Shown here: piece after piece, positions 27,401 through 35,887 of the stretch | Layout: each line of letters starts with the position of its first letter | How positions within the stretch are numbered: the first letter of the stretch is position 1 | Assembly: GCF_004216915.1 (NCBI RefSeq) | Contig: NZ_SGXD01000003.1 | Location: 690,222 to 754,221, forward strand | Direction of reading: 5' to 3' | Source of the DNA: Motilibacter rhizosphaerae | GTDB lineage: Bacteria; Actinomycetota; Actinomycetes; Motilibacterales; Motilibacteraceae | Length of the DNA: 64,000 bases | Translations under genes and position numbers: made by a program | The notes under the pieces: generated by a model | Database searches by the model: none | What the model was told of the DNA's origin: nothing | What the model saw: only the letters and a program-made list of their open reading frames with translations

Positions 27401-28309
27401 CTAGGGGTTCACGGGGGCGAGCTGCGGGCTGCCGGCCGGCCCGCGGGCCGTGCGCGTGCGGCGGACGCCGGGGAGGCCGGCGAGGGCGGCGCCGACGACG
27501 GCAGCCACGGCCTCGGCGGGGCAGAGGAAGGCGCACGTGGGGCCGCTCCCGCTGACGATGCCGGCGAGCGCGCCCGCGCGCGTCCCCTCGGCCAGCACGT
27601 CGGCGAGCCCCGGCCGCAGCGCGAGCGCCGCCGGCTGCAGGTCGTTGGCCAGGCTCGCCGCGAGGGCGGCCGCGTCGCCGTCGTGCAGCGCCGCCAGCAG
27701 GTCCTCGGCCACCTCGGGCTGGGGCACGTCGACGCCCTCGCGCAGCCGGTCGCAGGTGCGGAAGACCTCCGGGGTCGAGAGCCCCTCGTCGGCGAAGGCG
27801 AAGGCCCAGGCGAACTCCGCCGTGGTCCCGACCGGCTCGAGCAGCTCCCCGCGACCGCGCCCGACGGCCACGCCGCCGAGCAGGCCGAAGGCGACGTCGC
27901 TGCCGACCTCGGCAGCGACGGGGACGAGCTCCTCGGCCGGCCAGTGCAGGCCCCAGATCTCGTTGCAGGCCAGCAGGACCGCGGCCGCGTCCGCGCTGCC
28001 GCCGGCCATCCCGCCGGCGACCGGGATGTCCTTGTCGATCGTGATGTCCACACCGCTAGAGACGCCCGCGCGACGGGCGAGGGCCTCGGCCGCACGGGCG
28101 GCGAGGTTGTCCGCACCGGCTGGGACGAGGTGCGCCTCGGGGCCGGTGGTGCGGACGCGGGTCTCGTCGGAGGTCGTGACGGTGACGTCGTCGTGGAGCC
28201 CGACGCTGCAGAAGACGGTGACGAGCTCGTGGAACCCGTCGGGGCGTACGGGCCCCACCGCGAGCTGGAGGTTGACCTTGGCCGGCACGCGCACCCGGAC
28301 CGGCCCCAT
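27401..28309 (-). CDS. ispE: 4-diphosphocytidyl-2-C-methyl-D-erythritol kinase
   Basis: 302 residues of the GHMP kinase family. It phosphorylates CDP-ME in the MEP isoprenoid pathway, feeding menaquinone and polyprenyl carriers. Visible: 'VRVPAKVNLQLAVGPVRPDGFHEL' at the N-terminus (substrate contact) and the ATP loop 'DKDIPVAGGMAGGSADAAA' (PxxxGLGGGSA type). C-terminal 'GIVSGSGPTCAFLC' is the third GHMP motif. In mycobacteria rsmA lies directly upstream; here an AsnC/decarboxylase cassette intervenes. Confidence 0.95.
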   Translation of the reverse strand: MGPVRVRVPAKVNLQLAVGPVRPDGFHELVTVFCSVGLHDDVTVTTSDETRVRTTGPEAHLVPAGADNLAARAAEALARRAGVSSGVDITIDKDIPVAGGMAGGSADAAAVLLACNEIWGLHWPAEELVPVAAEVGSDVAFGLLGGVAVGRGRGELLEPVGTTAEFAWAFAFADEGLSTPEVFRTCDRLREGVDVPQPEVAEDLLAALHDGDAAALAASLANDLQPAALALRPGLADVLAEGTRAGALAGIVSGSGPTCAFLCPAEAVAAVVGAALAGLPGVRRTRTARGPAGSPQLAPVNP

Positions 28310-28318
28310 GCTCCGATC

Positions 28319-28825
28319 CTAGGTGCTGCCGCCGGCCTGCCGAGCCGCCGCGCTCCGCTCGTGCCGGCGCAGGTGCTGCTGCAGGAGCGGAGCCGTCCGG
28401 TAGGGCACGAGGTCGCGCAGCAGCACCACGGTGCTCGTCCGCTGGATGCCCGGGCAGGCGAGGATCTGCTGGCCCACCCGGTAGAGATCCTCCGGGTCCG
28501 CCGCCACCACCCGGCAGACGATGTCGCCCTCGCCCGTCGTCGCCGCCGCCTCCAGCACCTCGGGGATGGCGCGCAGCCCGCGGACCACGGAGGCCAGCTC
28601 GGCCTGCGCCACCTCGGCCGTGACGAGGGCGGCCACGGCGTACCCGAGCTCGCGGGGCGGCACCCGCTCGGTGTGCGGGCGCAGCACCCCCTCGAGGCGG
28701 GCGAGCCGCGTCTGCACCGTCTTGCGGGCGAGCCGCAGCCGGGCCGCGAGCTCCACCACCGGCGAGCGCGGGTCGCTGTCGAGCGCGAGCAGGATCCGCG
28801 CGTCCGTGTCGTCCAGCATGCCCAC
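28319..28825 (-). CDS. Lrp/AsnC-family transcriptional regulator
   Basis: 168 residues. N-terminal winged HTH ('LDDTDARILLALDSDPRSPVVELAARLRLARKTVQTRLARLE') and a C-terminal RAM/ASNC domain ('GEGDIVCRVVAADPEDLYRVGQQILACPGIQRTSTVV'). Such proteins form octamers and respond to amino acids or their derivatives. It is transcribed divergently from a 2-keto-acid decarboxylase, and a near-perfect 18-bp palindrome lies between them, so it probably controls that gene in response to an aromatic or branched-chain amino acid. Second ATG at codon 3 is an alternative start. Confidence 0.9.
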   Translation of the reverse strand: MGMLDDTDARILLALDSDPRSPVVELAARLRLARKTVQTRLARLEGVLRPHTERVPPRELGYAVAALVTAEVAQAELASVVRGLRAIPEVLEAAATTGEGDIVCRVVAADPEDLYRVGQQILACPGIQRTSTVVLLRDLVPYRTAPLLQQHLRRHERSAAARQAGGST

Positions 28826-28874
28826 CCTGCTCCCTTCCTGGCCCTCTGGAGGAGTCCTGAGTGCTCATCCTGCT

Positions 28875-28892
28875 CCATCTGCGCGCGGATGG
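28875..28892. promoter_or_regulatory. Palindromic candidate operator for the AsnC-type regulator
   Basis: CCATCTGCGCGCGGATGG, 18 bp with one mismatched pair, in the 103-base divergent gap and 37 bases before the decarboxylase ATG. Position and symmetry suit an Lrp/AsnC site; binding is inference. Confidence 0.5.
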
Positions 28893-28928
28893 TTGCCCAG
28901 ACCGCTCCCCCGGGTCTCCACTGTGGCC

Positions 28929-30608
28929 ATGGACCTCACCGTCGGCGGCTACCTCGGGGCGCGGCTGCGCCAGTGCGGCGTCGGGCACCTGTTCGGGCTG
29001 CCGGGGGACTACTCGATGGCGCTGCTCGACGAGCTGCTCGCCACCGGGCTCGACTGGGTGGGGACGACCAACGAGCTCGGTGCGGCGTACGCCGCCGACG
29101 GCTACGCGCGGCGGCGCGGCTTCGGCGTGGTGGCGACGACGTTCGGCGTCGGCGAGCTGTCCGCGCTCAACGGCGTGGCGGGGGCGTACGCCGAGTCGGT
29201 GCCGCTGCTCGCGCTCACCGGCGGGCCGGCCACGAGCGCCGTCGTGGCCGGGACGCCCGTGCACCACTCGCTGCTCGACGGCGACCTCACCCGCTTCAGC
29301 CGGGCGTACGCCGAGGTGACCGCCGCTGCCGAGGTGCTGGCGCTGGACACCGCGGCCGAGCAGATCGACCGGCTGCTGCAGCTGGCGCTCGACGAGCTGC
29401 TCCCCGTCCACCTCACCGTGCCGTGCGACGTCGCGGTCGCGCCGGTGCAGGGCGCCGAGCGCCTGGCACGTCCTCTGGTGGCGCGCTCGTCCGACCCCGA
29501 GTCGCTGGCAGAGTTCGAGGAAGCGCTGCGCCACAGGCTCTCCTCGGCACAGCCGGTGGCCCTCTCCGGGCGGCTGGCGGTGCGTACGGGCCTGCGGGGG
29601 GAGGTCCGCGCGCTCGCGGACGCCGGGGTGCCCGTGGCGACGCTGCTCGACGCGAAGGGCCTGCTCGACGAGGCGCACCCGTCGTCGCTGGGCTGCTACG
29701 TCGGCGCGCTCTCCCCCGACCCCGCCGTCGTCGCACCGGTGGAGGACAGCGACTGCCTGGTGGTCGTGGGCGCGGTGCTGTCCGACCTCGTGACCGGCAT
29801 GTTCAGCGCGCACCTCAAGCCCGCGGTCACGCTCGGCCTGCACGAGGCGCAGGTGGGCGAGGTGGCGTACCCGCGGGTGGAGCTGCGCGACGCGGTGGCG
29901 GCGCTGGTGCGGGTGGCGTCGGGAGCGGCCGCCTCTTCCCCCCAGTTGATCGGGGGCCTCGATCAACTGGGGGTCCGGACTGGTCCATCTGCTCGGGACG
30001 AGCCCGCGTCGATCGAGGACCCCGATCAAACGGGCCTCACCCAGGAGGCGCTGTGGCGCGAGCTCGCGGCCTGGCTCCCGCCGGGCGCGCTCCTGGTGGC
30101 GGACGCCGGCAGCGCGTACTTCGGGGCGGCCGGGGTCGCACTGCCGGCGGGGGCCGAGCTCGTCGGCCAGCCGGCGTGGGCCTCCATCGGCTGGACGATC
30201 CCCGCCCTGCTCGGCCTCGCGGTCGGCGGTGACGACCGCCCGCTCGTGCTCGTCGTCGGGGACGGCGCGGCGCAGCTCACCGTGCAGGAGCTCTCGACCG
30301 TCCTCGCCCGCGGGTTCGCGGGCACCGTGCTGCTCCTCGACAACGGCGGCTACACGGTCGAGCGGGCGATCCGCAGCCCGGAGGCGGCGTACCAGGACAT
30401 CGCCCGCTGGGACTGGCGTGCGCTCGTCCGAGCGCTCGCGCCCGGCGTCCGCGTCGAGACCGCGCTCGTCGAGACGGCCGGCGAGCTGCGGCAGGCGCTG
30501 CGGTCAGGAAGCGCTGGTACGCCGCGCTTCCTCCAGGTCGTCCTCCCCCGCGACGACACCCCGCCCCTGCTGCAGGGCATCGCCCGCGGGCTCGGTGCGG
30601 CGCACTGA
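28929..30608 (+). CDS. Thiamine-diphosphate 2-keto-acid decarboxylase (KdcA/IpdC type)
   Basis: 559 residues. Catalytic Glu E49 in 'TTNELGAAYAADGYAR', the HH pair in 'GTPVHHSLLDGD', and the ThDP/Mg motif GDG (444-446) ... N472 in 'GDGAAQLTVQEL...LLLDNGGYTVER' match indolepyruvate and branched-chain keto-acid decarboxylases more than pyruvate oxidase. It converts a 2-keto acid to an aldehyde plus CO2 (Ehrlich-type catabolism or indole-acetaldehyde synthesis). Odd: residues ~338-367, in the linker before the C-terminal ThDP domain, are encoded by two copies of a 21-bp palindrome and the DNA between them. The divergent AsnC regulator is the likely controller. Confidence 0.9.
   Translation: MDLTVGGYLGARLRQCGVGHLFGLPGDYSMALLDELLATGLDWVGTTNELGAAYAADGYARRRGFGVVATTFGVGELSALNGVAGAYAESVPLLALTGGPATSAVVAGTPVHHSLLDGDLTRFSRAYAEVTAAAEVLALDTAAEQIDRLLQLALDELLPVHLTVPCDVAVAPVQGAERLARPLVARSSDPESLAEFEEALRHRLSSAQPVALSGRLAVRTGLRGEVRALADAGVPVATLLDAKGLLDEAHPSSLGCYVGALSPDPAVVAPVEDSDCLVVVGAVLSDLVTGMFSAHLKPAVTLGLHEAQVGEVAYPRVELRDAVAALVRVASGAAASSPQLIGGLDQLGVRTGPSARDEPASIEDPDQTGLTQEALWRELAAWLPPGALLVADAGSAYFGAAGVALPAGAELVGQPAWASIGWTIPALLGLAVGGDDRPLVLVVGDGAAQLTVQELSTVLARGFAGTVLLLDNGGYTVERAIRSPEAAYQDIARWDWRALVRALAPGVRVETALVETAGELRQALRSGSAGTPRFLQVVLPRDDTPPLLQGIARGLGAAH
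29939..30029. repeat. Palindromic element translated in-frame inside the decarboxylase gene
   Basis: Holds two copies of a 21-bp palindrome family: 29946-29966 (arms TTGATCGGGG / CCTCGATCAA, embedded in a perfect 14-bp inverted repeat 29939-29952 / 29960-29973) and 30009-30029 (TCGATCGAGG / CCCCGATCAA), separated by 42 bases. Each copy matches the perfect palindrome at 42480-42500 in 19 of 21 positions. The frame stays open through the whole element and encodes an interdomain linker. Confidence 0.8.
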
Positions 30609-30622
30609 TCCGCCCGCTCGGC

Positions 30623-30679
30623 GATCGAACAGGGTGCCCCAGTGTGCGTCCGACGCGCACTGGGGCACCTTGTTCGATC
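30623..30679. terminator. Long hairpin between convergent decarboxylase and rsmA
   Basis: 22-bp arms (30623-30644 and 30658-30679) with one mismatch around a 13-base loop that is itself partly self-complementary. The arm core GAACAGGGTGCCCCAGTG resembles the hairpin at 54764-54812. It serves as terminator for both convergent genes. Confidence 0.75.
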
Positions 30680-30701
30680 CCGCCGGGGGGTGCCCGGAGG
30701 T

Positions 30702-31553
30702 TCAGCCGGTGGGCCGCTGCTCCGCGATCCGCGCGAAGTCCTCGACCCTCAGCGCTTCCCCTCGGGTGAGCGGGTCGATCCCCGCTGCCCGCAGCGCCTC
30801 CGCGGCGGCGCCGGGCGAACCCGCCCAGCCGGCGAGCGCGGCGCGCAACCCCTTGCGACGCTGCGCGAACGCCGCGTCGACGACGGCGAAGACCTGCTCG
30901 CGCGACGCGGACGTCGAGGGCGGGTCGCGCCGGTCCATCGCGACGAGGCCGCTGTCGACGTTGGGCGCCGGCCAGAACACGGCTCGGCCGATGGAGCCCG
31001 CACGCGAGACCGTCGCGTACCACTGCGCCTTGACGCTCGGCACACCGTACGTCCGCGAGCCCGGCGCAGCGGCGAGCCGGTCCGCGACCTCCGCCTGCAC
31101 CATGACGAGCGTGCGGCGGATCGTCGGGACGTGCTGCAGCAGGTGGAGGATCACGGGGACCGCGACGTTGTAGGGCAGGTTCGCGACGAGGGCGGTCGGC
31201 GCCGGCCCGGGCAGCGTCGTCACCCGCAGGGCGTCGGCGTTGACGACGCGGAAGCCCGCGGCGTGCTCCGGGGCGCGCTCGGCGATGGTCTGCGGGAGCC
31301 GCTCCGCCAGCGGCGGGTCGATCTCGACCGCGGTGAGCGAGGCGCAGGACGGCAGCAGCGCCAGCGTCAACGACCCCAGACCCGGCCCCACCTCCAGCAC
31401 GACGTCATCGGGCCGGAGCTCCGCCGCGCGCACGATCTTGCGGACCGTGCCGTGGTCGATGACGAAGTTCTGCCCGAGCTGCTTGGTCGGCCGGATCCCG
31501 AGCTCGGCCGCGAGCGCGCGGACCTCCGCCGGACCGAGCAGGTCGGACGTCAC
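30702..31553 (-). CDS. rsmA: 16S rRNA A1518/A1519 dimethyltransferase
   Basis: 283 residues from GTG 31553, which overlaps the tatD stop by 4 bases. SAM motif '[17 protein letters not shown]', the acidic '[11 protein letters not shown]' and the catalytic '[10 protein letters not shown]' (motif IV, NLPY) identify KsgA/RsmA, which dimethylates two adenines near the 3' end of 16S rRNA. Loss of this enzyme gives kasugamycin resistance in other bacteria. In mycobacteria rpfB sits between tatD and this gene; it is absent here. ispE, usually next, lies 2.4 kb further on. Confidence 0.96.
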   Translation of the reverse strand: MTSDLLGPAEVRALAAELGIRPTKQLGQNFVIDHGTVRKIVRAAELRPDDVVLEVGPGLGSLTLALLPSCASLTAVEIDPPLAERLPQTIAERAPEHAAGFRVVNADALRVTTLPGPAPTALVANLPYNVAVPVILHLLQHVPTIRRTLVMVQAEVADRLAAAPGSRTYGVPSVKAQWYATVSRAGSIGRAVFWPAPNVDSGLVAMDRRDPPSTSASREQVFAVVDAAFAQRRKGLRAALAGWAGSPGAAAEALRAAGIDPLTRGEALRVEDFARIAEQRPTG

Positions 31554-32419
31554 CAGGCCCCGAACGCGCGCTCGGTGTTCGCCGCGACCGCCTCGCACAT
31601 CCGCTCGACGCTCACGCCCTTGACCTCCGCCATCACGCGGACGGTGAGCGGGATGAGGTACGACGCGTTGGGCCGCCCGCGGTACGGCGTGGGCGCCAGG
31701 AACGGCGCGTCCGTCTCGACGAGCACGTTGTCGATCGGCGTGACGGCGAGGGCGTCGCGCAGCCCCGCGGCGTTCTTGAACGTCACCGTCCCCGCGAACG
31801 ACAGGAACCACCCGTGCCGCGCGCACTCCTCGGCCATGGCCGCATCACCGCTGTAGCAGTGGAAGATGACGCGCTCCGGGGCCTTGTCCGCGAGCACCCG
31901 CAGCACGTCGGCGTGGGAGTCGCGGTCGTGGATCATCACCGGCTTGCCGACCGCGTCGGCGATGGCGATGTGCTCGCGGAAGCTCTCCTCCTGCACGCCG
32001 CGACCCTCGGGCGGCGTGCGGAAGAAGTCGAGCCCCGTCTCGCCGACCGCGCGCACCCGCGGGCGGGCGGCGGCGGCGCGTACCTGCTCCAGGGCGTCGG
32101 CCAGCTCACCCCGCTCGGCGAGCAGCGGCGCCTCGTTGGGGTGCATCGCGACCGCCGCGACGATCGCCTCGTGCTCCTCCGCGGCGCGCACCGCCCACTC
32201 GACGCCGGGTCGGTCGCAGCCGACCTGCACGATGCGGGGGACGCCGACCGCGGCCGACTTCGCCAGCGCGTCCGCCGTGGGCACCCACTCGGTGCCGTCG
32301 ACGATGTCGAGGTGGCAGTGGGCGTCCGCGACGGGCAGCGGCAGCGGCTCGGGCGCAGGCGGCGGCGTCAGGTCGCGGGTGCGCCCGCTGCTCCCCCGGC
32401 TGCGCGTCGGCTCGCTCAC
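31550..32419 (-). CDS. tatD: TatD-family metal-dependent hydrolase (deoxyribonuclease)
   Basis: 289 residues. Metal ligands: 'ADAHCHLDI' near the N-terminus (HxH), the catalytic Glu in '[10 protein letters not shown]', 'VMIHDRDSH', 'IFHCYSGD' and '[11 protein letters not shown]'. This is the TIM-barrel amidohydrolase fold of the TatD 3'-5' DNase/RNase group; the cellular role is RNA or DNA quality control. GTG start overlaps the metG stop (GTGA), and its own stop overlaps rsmA, forming metG-tatD-rsmA. Confidence 0.93.
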   Translation of the reverse strand: MSEPTRSRGSSGRTRDLTPPPAPEPLPLPVADAHCHLDIVDGTEWVPTADALAKSAAVGVPRIVQVGCDRPGVEWAVRAAEEHEAIVAAVAMHPNEAPLLAERGELADALEQVRAAAARPRVRAVGETGLDFFRTPPEGRGVQEESFREHIAIADAVGKPVMIHDRDSHADVLRVLADKAPERVIFHCYSGDAAMAEECARHGWFLSFAGTVTFKNAAGLRDALAVTPIDNVLVETDAPFLAPTPYRGRPNASYLIPLTVRVMAEVKGVSVERMCEAVAANTERAFGAW

Positions 32420-34200
32420 GCGCCTTCCAGCCGCGCCAGCTCCTCCTCGACGACGGACTCGTCGAGCTTCTTGAAGATCGGCGTCGGTGTGCTGACAGGA
32501 GTTCCGGGCGTGATGGAGATCCTGCCCCAGGCGGGCACGTCGGCGTAGTCGCCCGTGATGATGGGGTACGCGGGACCGCCGTCGAGGTCCTCGACCTCCT
32601 CGATGCGCGGCAGCGGAGCGAGGATCCCCGGCAGGCCCAGCATCTCGTGCACCTGCTGCGCGCTGTGCGGCAGGAACGGCGACAGCAGCACGTTGCAGTC
32701 GGCCACCGCCTGGAGCGCCGTGTGCAGCACGGTGGCGCGCCGCTCGGGGTCGTCCTTGAGCTTCCAGGGCGCCTGGTCGGAGAGGTACTTGTTGGCCTCG
32801 CCGACGACGCGCATCGCCTCGGTGATGGCGGCCTTCTGCCGGTGCTTCTCGATGAGGCCGCCCACGGTGGCGAACCCCTGCTCGGTGGTCGCCAGCAGCG
32901 CGCGGTCCTCGTCGTTCTGCTCGCCGGCGGCGGGGATCTCACCGAGGTTCTTGGCCACGAGCGAGATCGAGCGGTTGACGAGGTTGCCCCACCCGGCGAC
33001 GAGCTCGTCGTTGTTGCGGCGACGGAACTCCGACCAGGTGAAGTCGGTGTCCTGGTTCTCCGGGCCGGCCACGGCGATGAAGTAGCGCAGGGCGTCGGCG
33101 TCGTAGCGCTCGAGGAAGTCGCGCACGTAGATGACGATGCTGCGCGAGGACGAGAACTTCTTGCCCTCCATGGTGAGGAACTCGCTCGACACGACCTCGG
33201 TCGGCAGCGCGAGCCGGCCGAGCGAGCCGACCTCGCCGCCCTTGTCGCCCTCGCCGTCGTAGCCGAGCAGGATCGCCGGCCAGATCACCGAGTGGAAGAC
33301 GATGTTGTCCTTGCCCATGAAGTACGACCCCGTGGCGGACGGGTCCTGCCACCACAGCCGCCACTTCTCCGGGTCGCCGGTGCGACGCGCCCACTCGATC
33401 GAGGCCGAGAGGTAGCCGATGACGGCGTCGAACCACACGTAGATCCGCTTGTCGTCGCGGTCCTTCCACGCCTCGAGCGGGATCGGCACGCCCCACTCGA
33501 GGTCGCGCGTGATCGCCCGCTGCTGCAGGTCGTCGACGAGGTTCTGGCTGAACCGCAGCACGTTGGGCCGCCAGTCCTCGCGGGACTGCAGCCACCCCGT
33601 CAGCGCCTCGGCGAAGGCCGGCAGGTCGAGGAAGAAGTGCTCGGTCTCGACGAACTCCGGCGTCTCGCCGTTGATGCGCGAGCGCGGCGAGATGAGGTCG
33701 GTCGGGTCGAGCTGGTTGCCGCAGTTGTCGCACTGGTCGCCGCGCGCCGCGTCGTAGCCGCAGATCGGGCAGGTGCCCTCGATGTAGCGGTCCGGCAGCG
33801 TCCGCCCCGTCGACGGGGAGATCGCGCCGAGCGTCGTCTTGGCCACGATGTAGCCGTTGCGGTGCAGCCCGCTGAACAGCTCCTGCACCACGGCGTAGTG
33901 GTTGCGCGTCGTGGTCCGCGTGAACAGGTCGTAGGACAGCCCCAGCCCGCGCAGGTCCTCGACGATGACGCGGTTGTAGCGGTCGGCCAGCTCTCGCGGC
34001 GTCACGCCCTCCTTGTCGGCCTGCACCTGGATCGGCGTGCCGTGCTCGTCGGTGCCGCTCACCATCAGCACCTGGTGGCCCGCCATCCGCATGTAGCGGC
34101 TGAAGACGTCGGACGGGACGCCGAAGCCGGACACGTGGCCGATGTGCCGGGGGCCGTTGGCGTAGGGCCAGGCCACCGAGGTGAGGACGGGACGGGACAT
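32416..34200 (-). CDS. metG: Methionyl-tRNA synthetase
   Basis: 594 residues. HIGH-type motif '[12 protein letters not shown]', KMSKS-type loop 'GKKFSSSR', and a zinc knuckle with four cysteines ('[17 protein letters not shown]') give the larger MetRS type. The catalytic domain is followed by the anticodon-binding helical bundle ('[20 protein letters not shown]'); no C-terminal EMAP-like tRNA-binding domain is present. It charges initiator and elongator tRNA-Met. First gene of the metG-tatD-rsmA unit. In mycobacteria rsmI lies divergently next to it; here an 8.5-kb accessory block separates them. Confidence 0.97.
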   Translation of the reverse strand: MSRPVLTSVAWPYANGPRHIGHVSGFGVPSDVFSRYMRMAGHQVLMVSGTDEHGTPIQVQADKEGVTPRELADRYNRVIVEDLRGLGLSYDLFTRTTTRNHYAVVQELFSGLHRNGYIVAKTTLGAISPSTGRTLPDRYIEGTCPICGYDAARGDQCDNCGNQLDPTDLISPRSRINGETPEFVETEHFFLDLPAFAEALTGWLQSREDWRPNVLRFSQNLVDDLQQRAITRDLEWGVPIPLEAWKDRDDKRIYVWFDAVIGYLSASIEWARRTGDPEKWRLWWQDPSATGSYFMGKDNIVFHSVIWPAILLGYDGEGDKGGEVGSLGRLALPTEVVSSEFLTMEGKKFSSSRSIVIYVRDFLERYDADALRYFIAVAGPENQDTDFTWSEFRRRNNDELVAGWGNLVNRSISLVAKNLGEIPAAGEQNDEDRALLATTEQGFATVGGLIEKHRQKAAITEAMRVVGEANKYLSDQAPWKLKDDPERRATVLHTALQAVADCNVLLSPFLPHSAQQVHEMLGLPGILAPLPRIEEVEDLDGGPAYPIITGDYADVPAWGRISITPGTPVSTPTPIFKKLDESVVEEELARLEGA

Positions 34201-34254
34201 GGCTCCAGCCTAGTTGCCCCGCGCCGGCGCCCTCCCTGCGCGCTCGCCCCCGCG

Positions 34255-35460
34255 CTACTCCTCGACCGCCAGCACCGGGCGGCGTACGGACCGGGTCCGC
34301 AGCTGCCCGAGCACCGTCGAGGTCAGCGAGACGACGACGACGAACCCGGCGTAGGCCCGGGCGGTGTCGAGCAGGCCGTACGACGTGACGGCGAAGCCGG
34401 CGACGACCGCCGGGACGCTGAAGGCGACGTAGCTGACCGCGAACAGCGCGGCGAACAGCTCGGCGCGCTCGTCCGGACGGGCCACGGCGGCCAGCGACCG
34501 GAACGCGCCGAGGAACGCCGAGCCGAAGCCCAGCCCGGCGACCGCGCTGCCGACGAGGAAGAGCGCGAGCGAGTCGGCCTCCAGCGCGAGCAGCGAGACC
34601 AGCGTGCCGACGGCGAGGACCAGGGAACCGCCGCTCATCGTCCGCTCGGGGGCGGCGTCGCGCACCGCCCACGAGGCGAGCGAGCCCGCGGCCATGAGGG
34701 CGAAGACGACGACCCCGCCGATGACGTGGTTGCGCGTGCCCAGCACGCCGGCGGCGAGCGACGGCCCGAGCGAGAGGTAGAGCCCGCCCATCGCCCAGGT
34801 CGCGAACAGGCTCGGCAGCGCCACGAGGAAGGTGCCCCGCGCCTCGCGGGGGACGCGCACCCGCGGCCGCAGGCTGGCGAGCGCGCCGGGGCGCCCGGGC
34901 ACGGTCTCCGGCAGCGCGAGGACGGCGAGCGCCGCGACGACGAAGGCGACGAGCAGCACGACGAAGACGAGCGAGCGGGGGGCCGGCGCGTACTCGACGA
35001 GCAGGCCGCTGCCCAGGGCACCGACGGCGAGACCGGCGGAGGGCGCCACGCTGCCGAGCAGTGAGCCCAGCCGCGGGTTGGAGGCGGGGGCGAGGTCGAC
35101 CAGCGCGGCGCTGATCGCACCGTTGGCGAGCCCGGTCGCGACGCCCTGCAGGATCCGGGCCGTCGTGAGCCACGCGACGCCGCGCGCCCCGAGGAAGACC
35201 GCCATGCTGACGACCTCCAGCACGAGCGCGGCGAGCAGCGCGCGCCGGCGGCCGACGAAGTCGGAGATGCCGCCCGCGGTGACGAGCGCGACCAGCAGCG
35301 CCAGCGCGTACACCGCGAAGACGGTCGTGAGCGTCGTCGACGAGAAGTGCCAGCGCGCCTGGTAGACGACGTAGAGCGGGCTCGGTGCGCTCGCGGCGGC
35401 CATGAACGCGAACAGCGTCGCGGCGACCAGCCAGAAGCCCTGGGGGCGGGTCCACTGCAC
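34255..35460 (-). CDS. Major facilitator superfamily transporter
   Basis: 401 residues from GTG 35460, with GGAGGAT upstream; the longer frame has no ribosome-binding site. Twelve hydrophobic helices with the MFS loop 2-3 motif 'GGISDFVGRRRALLA' typical of DHA-type proton-coupled exporters. The divergent neighbour is an ArsR-family repressor, and two identical-format operators lie between them, so export of a toxic or signalling compound is the probable role. The substrate cannot be read. A Cys/His-based metal pathway is not evident. Confidence 0.85.
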   Translation of the reverse strand: MQWTRPQGFWLVAATLFAFMAAASAPSPLYVVYQARWHFSSTTLTTVFAVYALALLVALVTAGGISDFVGRRRALLAALVLEVVSMAVFLGARGVAWLTTARILQGVATGLANGAISAALVDLAPASNPRLGSLLGSVAPSAGLAVGALGSGLLVEYAPAPRSLVFVVLLVAFVVAALAVLALPETVPGRPGALASLRPRVRVPREARGTFLVALPSLFATWAMGGLYLSLGPSLAAGVLGTRNHVIGGVVVFALMAAGSLASWAVRDAAPERTMSGGSLVLAVGTLVSLLALEADSLALFLVGSAVAGLGFGSAFLGAFRSLAAVARPDERAELFAALFAVSYVAFSVPAVVAGFAVTSYGLLDTARAYAGFVVVVSLTSTVLGQLRTRSVRRPVLAVEE

Positions 35461-35477
35461 GGGGATCCTCCAGCGGA

Positions 35478-35495
35478 GTTCGAATCGACTCGAAC
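35478..35495. promoter_or_regulatory. ArsR-type operator 1
   Basis: Perfect inverted repeat GTTCGA-N6-TCGAAC, 17 bases upstream of the MFS start. It has the same format as operator 2. Confidence 0.7.
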
Positions 35496-35520
35496 GGACA
35501 GTAGCCGCAACACCGCGGGG

Positions 35521-35538
35521 GTTCAAATCCTTTCGAAC
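35521..35538. promoter_or_regulatory. ArsR-type operator 2
   Basis: GTTCAA-N6-TCGAAC, one change from operator 1 in the half sites. It ends one base before the ArsR ATG, so the arsR mRNA is probably leaderless or the site overlaps its promoter, giving autorepression. Confidence 0.7.
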
Positions 35539-35539
35539 T

Positions 35540-35863
35540 ATGCTGGCCGATGTGAAGCGCCACCTCGACCACCCGGCTCCCGAGGAGCTGGAGCTGACCC
35601 GCGTGCTGTTCGCGCTGAGCGACCCCCTGCGCCTCGCGCTGGTCCGCCAGCTCGCGGGCGAGGGCCCGCAGGAGGTCCAGTCCTGCCTGCCGGACGCCGG
35701 CGAGCTGCCGAAGTCCACGCTCTCGCACCAGCTCAAGACGCTGCGCGAGGCCGGGGTGATCCGCAACGAGCCGCAGGGCCGGCAGCGGCTGCTCACCCTG
35801 CGCCGCGAGGAGCTGGACGCCCGCTTCCCGGGCCTGCTCGACGCCGTGCTCTCGCGCGGCTGA
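35540..35863 (+). CDS. ArsR-family transcriptional regulator
   Basis: 107 residues with a winged HTH ('LTRVLFALSDPLRLALVRQLA', 'LPKSTLSHQLKTLREAGVI', 'NEPQGRQRLLTLRREEL'). Only one Cys is present and there is no ELCVCDL-type metal box, so a non-metal ligand is more likely than arsenic or heavy metals. Divergent from the MFS transporter with two operators in the gap. ATG chosen because the operator ends just before it; there is no Shine-Dalgarno, which fits a leaderless mRNA. Confidence 0.88.
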   Translation: MLADVKRHLDHPAPEELELTRVLFALSDPLRLALVRQLAGEGPQEVQSCLPDAGELPKSTLSHQLKTLREAGVIRNEPQGRQRLLTLRREELDARFPGLLDAVLSRG

Positions 35864-35887
35864 GCCCTCGCTCGGCTGACCAGGGCG

